Below are positions 61,413 to 64,000 of a DNA stretch of 64,000 bases, piece after piece. Every line of letters begins with the position of its first letter. The stretch's first letter is position 1. This DNA comes from Streptomyces flavochromogenes (GTDB lineage: Bacteria > Actinomycetota > Actinomycetes > Streptomycetales > Streptomycetaceae): assembly GCF_000717595.1 (NCBI RefSeq), contig NZ_JNZO01000013.1:62001-126000 (forward strand), given 5' to 3'. A program made the position numbers and the translations under genes. The notes below the pieces were generated by a model that saw nothing but the letters and a program-made list of their open reading frames with translations, was not told where the DNA came from and searched no databases.

Positions 61413-61847
61413 TCAGACGGCGGGCGGGAAGACGAAGACCCGCTCCAGGAGGGTGTACAGGGAGTCACGGTCCTCACCGCTGAGCCTGTCCAGGCCCTCT
61501 TGCGTGGCGCGCATCTTCGCGCGGATCGCGTCGGTGACGCGCTCACCCTCGGCCGTGAGGATGACGTTCTTGACGCGCCGGTCGGAGGCGTCGGCCTCGC
61601 GGCGCACCAGGCCGCGCTTCTCCAGCCGGTCGATGATCCCGGTCATGTTGGAGGCGTCGCAGGTCAGGGTCTCGGCCAGGGAGCGCATCGCGGCGGGTCC
61701 CCGACGGAGCACGGTCAGGGCCTTGCCCTGGCTCGCCGTGAGGTTCTCGCTCGCCGCCGCGACGGTGAAGTCGCCGTAGTAGACGCCGAGCGACACGGAG
61801 AGCAGCTCCATGAGCTGGGCCGTGTCGGCGCGGGGAGCTTCTGTCAT
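61413..61847 (-). CDS. MarR family transcriptional regulator
   Basis: 144 residues from ATG 61847 (a GTG three codons earlier is possible). Winged helix with LTASQGKALTVLRRGPAAMR, TCDASNMTGIIDRLEKRGLV, wing RREADASDRRVKNVILTAEG. MarR proteins repress oxidoreductases and efflux pumps. It is divergent from an Old Yellow Enzyme and lies 204 bases upstream of the efflux pump, so it may control both. Binding sites are visible in the intergenic DNA. Confidence 0.92.
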   Translation of the reverse strand: MTEAPRADTAQLMELLSVSLGVYYGDFTVAAASENLTASQGKALTVLRRGPAAMRSLAETLTCDASNMTGIIDRLEKRGLVRREADASDRRVKNVILTAEGERVTDAIRAKMRATQEGLDRLSGEDRDSLYTLLERVFVFPPAV

Positions 61848-61868
61848 GCGAGCCACTCTAACCGGAGA

Positions 61869-61942
61869 TACTTGACGATCTCAAGCTTCGACCTCTACCG
61901 TTCCCATTGCATGAAGTTATCAAGCATCAAGGTTGTCAAGTA
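61869..61942. promoter_or_regulatory. Repeated CTTGA/TCAAG boxes between marR and OYE genes
   Basis: CTTGA-five-TCAAG (61871-61885) is a perfect inverted repeat. TCAAG recurs at 61920, 61927 and 61936, and TACTTGAC (61869-61876) is mirrored by GTCAAGTA (61935-61942). This is a likely MarR operator region for both genes; the -35-like TTGACG (61872-61877) overlaps it. Confidence 0.7.
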
Positions 61943-61963
61943 ATAGCCCCGAGGAGCGTCCCT

Positions 61964-63091
61964 GTGACCGTCACCGCGTCCCCCACCTCCCGCGCTGCCG
62001 AGATCCTGTCCCGGCCCGTCTCCCTGAACGGCCTGACCGTCCCGAACCGCATCGCGATGGCGCCGATGACGCGCATGTTCTCCCCCGGCGGAGTCCCCGG
62101 CGAGGACGTGCGGTCGTACTACGCCCGACGCGCCGCCGCCGGCGTCGGCCTGATCGTCACCGAGGGGACCTACGTCGGCCACGACTCGGCGGGGCAGAGC
62201 GACCGTGTGCCGCGGTTCCACGGCGAGGAGCAGCTGGCGGGATGGGCGAAGGTCGTCGAGGACGTGCACGCGGCGGGCGGCACGATCGTGCCGCAGCTGT
62301 GGCACATCGGCATGGTGCGCCGGCAGGGTCAGGCGCCCTACGCCGACGCCCCGGCGATGGGCCCCTCCGGCATCCGCCCCGACGGCACCGAGGGCACGGG
62401 CAAGGCCATGACCCAGAGCGACCTGGACGATGTCATCGGCGCCTTCGCCGAGGCCGCCGCGGCCGCCGAGCGCATCGGCTTCGACGGCGTCGAGCTGCAC
62501 GGCGCCCACGGCTACCTCCTCGACCAGTTCCTCTGGGCGGGGACGAACCGTCGTACCGACGCGTACGGCGGCGACCCCGTGGCCCGTGCGAAGTTCGCGG
62601 CCGAGGTCGTGGCAGCGGTCCGCCAGACGGTCTCGCCCGACTTCCCGGTGATCTTCCGCTTCTCGCAGTGGAAGCAGGACGCCTACGACGCGCGGCTCGC
62701 CGAGACCCCGCAGGAGCTGGAGGCCATCCTGGCCCCGCTCGCCGCGGCCGGCGTCGACGTCTTCCACGCCTCCACCCGCCGCCACTGGATTCCCGAGTTC
62801 GAGGGCTCGGACCTGAACCTGGCGGGCTGGACCAAGAAGCTCACCGGCAGGCCCACGATCACCGTCGGCTCGGTCGGCCTCGACGGCGACTTCATCCACG
62901 CCTTCGCGGGCGAAGGCGCCCCGGTGCAGGGCATCGACGACCTCCTCGACCGCCTGGAGCGGGACGAGTTCGACATGGTCGCCGTCGGCCGCGCGCTGCT
63001 CCAGGACCCGGAGTGGGCCGCGAAGGTCCTGGCAGGGCGGACCGACGAGCTCAAGCCGTACGACGCGGCCGCGGTGAAGACGCTCAGCTAG
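61964..63091 (+). CDS. Old Yellow Enzyme-type ene-reductase
   Basis: 376 residues from GTG 61964 (GAGGAG upstream). OYE/NADH:flavin oxidoreductase TIM barrel: NRIAMAPMTRMFSPGGVPGE, LIVTEGTYVG, VPQLWHIG, FDGVELHGAHGYLLDQFLWA (active site His/His-like pair HGAHG), and the C-terminal VAVGRALLQDPEWAAKV that holds FMN. OYEs reduce activated C=C bonds of electrophiles with NADPH. Divergent MarR control fits a stress or detoxification role. Confidence 0.92.
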   Translation: MTVTASPTSRAAEILSRPVSLNGLTVPNRIAMAPMTRMFSPGGVPGEDVRSYYARRAAAGVGLIVTEGTYVGHDSAGQSDRVPRFHGEEQLAGWAKVVEDVHAAGGTIVPQLWHIGMVRRQGQAPYADAPAMGPSGIRPDGTEGTGKAMTQSDLDDVIGAFAEAAAAAERIGFDGVELHGAHGYLLDQFLWAGTNRRTDAYGGDPVARAKFAAEVVAAVRQTVSPDFPVIFRFSQWKQDAYDARLAETPQELEAILAPLAAAGVDVFHASTRRHWIPEFEGSDLNLAGWTKKLTGRPTITVGSVGLDGDFIHAFAGEGAPVQGIDDLLDRLERDEFDMVAVGRALLQDPEWAAKVLAGRTDELKPYDAAAVKTLS

Positions 63092-63136
63092 CCCCGAACC
63101 GCGCGCCGATTCACCGCCGGCTGCCGCCACCCCTCT

Positions 63137-63174
63137 ACCGCCGCCCCATTCCGTGTCCGGATCGGGGCGGCGGT
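63137..63174 (+). terminator. 11-bp stem terminator after OYE gene
   Basis: ACCGCCGCCCC (63137-63147) pairs with GGGGCGGCGGT (63164-63174); the loop can itself pair. It starts 46 bases after the ene-reductase stop. Confidence 0.8.
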
Positions 63175-63194
63175 CGGGGGTCGACGGTCGGCGA

Positions 63195-63243
63195 ACGGCG
63201 GACGGCGGACGGCGGACGGCGGACGGCGGACGGCGGACGGCGG
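63195..63243. repeat. Seven tandem copies of a heptamer
   Basis: ACGGCGG is repeated seven times without change (63195-63243). It lies between the OYE terminator and the next gene and reads as a variable-number repeat. Period seven cannot hold a reading frame. Confidence 0.92.
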
Positions 63244-63271
63244 ATCGGAGCCTCGCCGTCCGCCCCCTTGG

Positions 63272-63886
63272 TCAGCCGCCGCTCAGCGGCGATCGCCAGG
63301 TGGGATCGTGTCGCGATCCTTTCGTCAGACGGATGAGCAGGTGCTCCGCCGTGTCGGAAACGGTGTCCGGCGGCGCTCCGACTGCCATCAGGTCAGCACT
63401 GAGCCTTCCGATCGCCGCCGCCGGCACCTCCGGCTCGGCGAGGAGGGGAAGAATCAGCAGCAGCCGGGCAGCCGTGTCCTGGACGCCCTCGGCGGTGCGG
63501 GCCGGGGTGTCGGCGATGCGGACCAGTTCGTCCCACGTCAGCCCGGACCCCGCGAGGCCTCCGTCCCCACCGCCGATCCGCTGAACGGAACTTCGGCCGG
63601 GACGAGTGAGGAGGTAATCGATGCCGTACTCGCCGACCATGTTGCGGTAGACCACCACGACTCCGGGACCGTCTTCGGTCGGCACCCGGAACACCGGCCA
63701 CCGTTCCGGGTCGAGGAGAACCTCCGACAACGCATCGGCATCCGCTCCGTCGTCACCGAACCACTCCGGAACAGGGAGCGCGGTACTCGACCCCTCACCC
63801 CCTGTCCCCAGCAGGTGGTTCGACCAGAAGCCGGGGCGAGCCAGCAGCGCCTCGCCCGCGACCAGGAACTCGTCGTCGTATCCCAT
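63272..63886 (-). CDS. Conserved protein of unknown function
   Basis: 204 residues from ATG 63886 (GAG-like site eight bases upstream). Soluble; segments GYDDEFLVAGEALLARPGFW, FRVPTEDGPGVVVVYRNMVG and EYGIDYLLTRPG resemble Streptomyces proteins of unknown role, possibly of the immunity or SUKH-like type. No catalytic motif identified. It precedes the heptamer repeat and points toward it. Confidence 0.6.
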   Translation of the reverse strand: MGYDDEFLVAGEALLARPGFWSNHLLGTGGEGSSTALPVPEWFGDDGADADALSEVLLDPERWPVFRVPTEDGPGVVVVYRNMVGEYGIDYLLTRPGRSSVQRIGGGDGGLAGSGLTWDELVRIADTPARTAEGVQDTAARLLLILPLLAEPEVPAAAIGRLSADLMAVGAPPDTVSDTAEHLLIRLTKGSRHDPTWRSPLSGG

Positions 63887-64000
63887 GAACAGCACTCGTC
63901 GATCCTGTCACCAGCCACTGACACGCCTTACCGGCAGCGAGGCGGCGACTCCGGCTCGACCGGACCGAGCCGGTCCGGTCCTTCGCGCAAGGTCGGGCAG
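63887..64000. other. Right edge of window
   Basis: 114 bases upstream of the last gene. No further coding start or RNA gene was recognised. Confidence 0.5.

Overview
The window is very GC-rich chromosomal DNA from an actinomycete, almost certainly Streptomyces or a close relative. The evidence is strong third-position GC, GTG and occasional TTG starts, and families typical of that group: SsgA-like and WhiB-like regulators, mycothione reductase, many RsbU/SpoIIE-type PP2C phosphatases with RsbW-like kinases and STAS proteins, a SigB-family sigma factor, and an actinomycete-type gas vesicle operon. No rRNA, tRNA, CRISPR array, IS element or prophage gene was seen.

Layout. 1-6.5 kb: the 3' end of a PPOX-family flavin protein, a secreted polysaccharide deacetylase, a PhoD-like phosphatase preceded by a tandem 23-bp repeat, a TipA-like MerR regulator overlapping a GT1 glycosyltransferase, and a GT2 glycosyltransferase. 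6.6-12.8 kb: a large LuxR/AAA regulator, a membrane protein and a lipoprotein flanking paired hairpins, then a divergent SDR/MerR pair with a clear MerR-type operator. 12.9-15.6 kb: a small STAS-like protein, a PAS-PP2C phosphatase and a Rho-N-like basic protein. 15.9-22.3 kb: gas vesicle operon gvpO-A-F-G-J-L-S-K on the minus strand, with two genes leaving it divergently: a GvpY-like protein fused to an acidic block and a histone-H1-like tail, and an SRPBCC (GvpZ-like) protein with an acidic tail. 22.3-26.3 kb: two CsbD-like miniproteins, then an FMN glutamate-synthase-like protein and a ThDP enzyme of the pyruvate oxidase type. 26.5-45.4 kb: a general-stress signalling island containing a SigB-like sigma factor, two RsbW-like ATPases, four PP2C phosphatases (two with eroded metal sites), a STAS protein, a 1339-residue hybrid kinase with six HAMP repeats, an SsgA-like protein, MarR, and small envelope or stress proteins (PRC-barrel, DUF6458, hydrophobic miniprotein). 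45-50 kb: small unknown proteins, an EgtC-like glutamine amidotransferase, an SRPBCC protein and two decaying genes. 49-56.7 kb: redox genes (F420-type LLM enzyme, flavin reductase, mycothione reductase, HO-like iron enzyme, CDGSH protein, HemK2-like methyltransferase, zinc alcohol dehydrogenase) and a DUF1206 protein. 56.9-64 kb: WhiB-like, VOC, STAS, DHA2 efflux pump, MarR with a divergent Old Yellow Enzyme, and an uncharacterised protein.

Taken together, most of the window looks like a stress-response region. Partner-switching parts (phosphatase, STAS, anti-sigma kinase, SigB-type sigma) are interspersed with likely outputs such as gas vesicles, CsbD proteins, PRC-barrel proteins and redox enzymes. 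Clear frameshifts occur in a pentapeptide-repeat gene at a C9 run and in two consecutive remnants near 48.3-48.9 kb.
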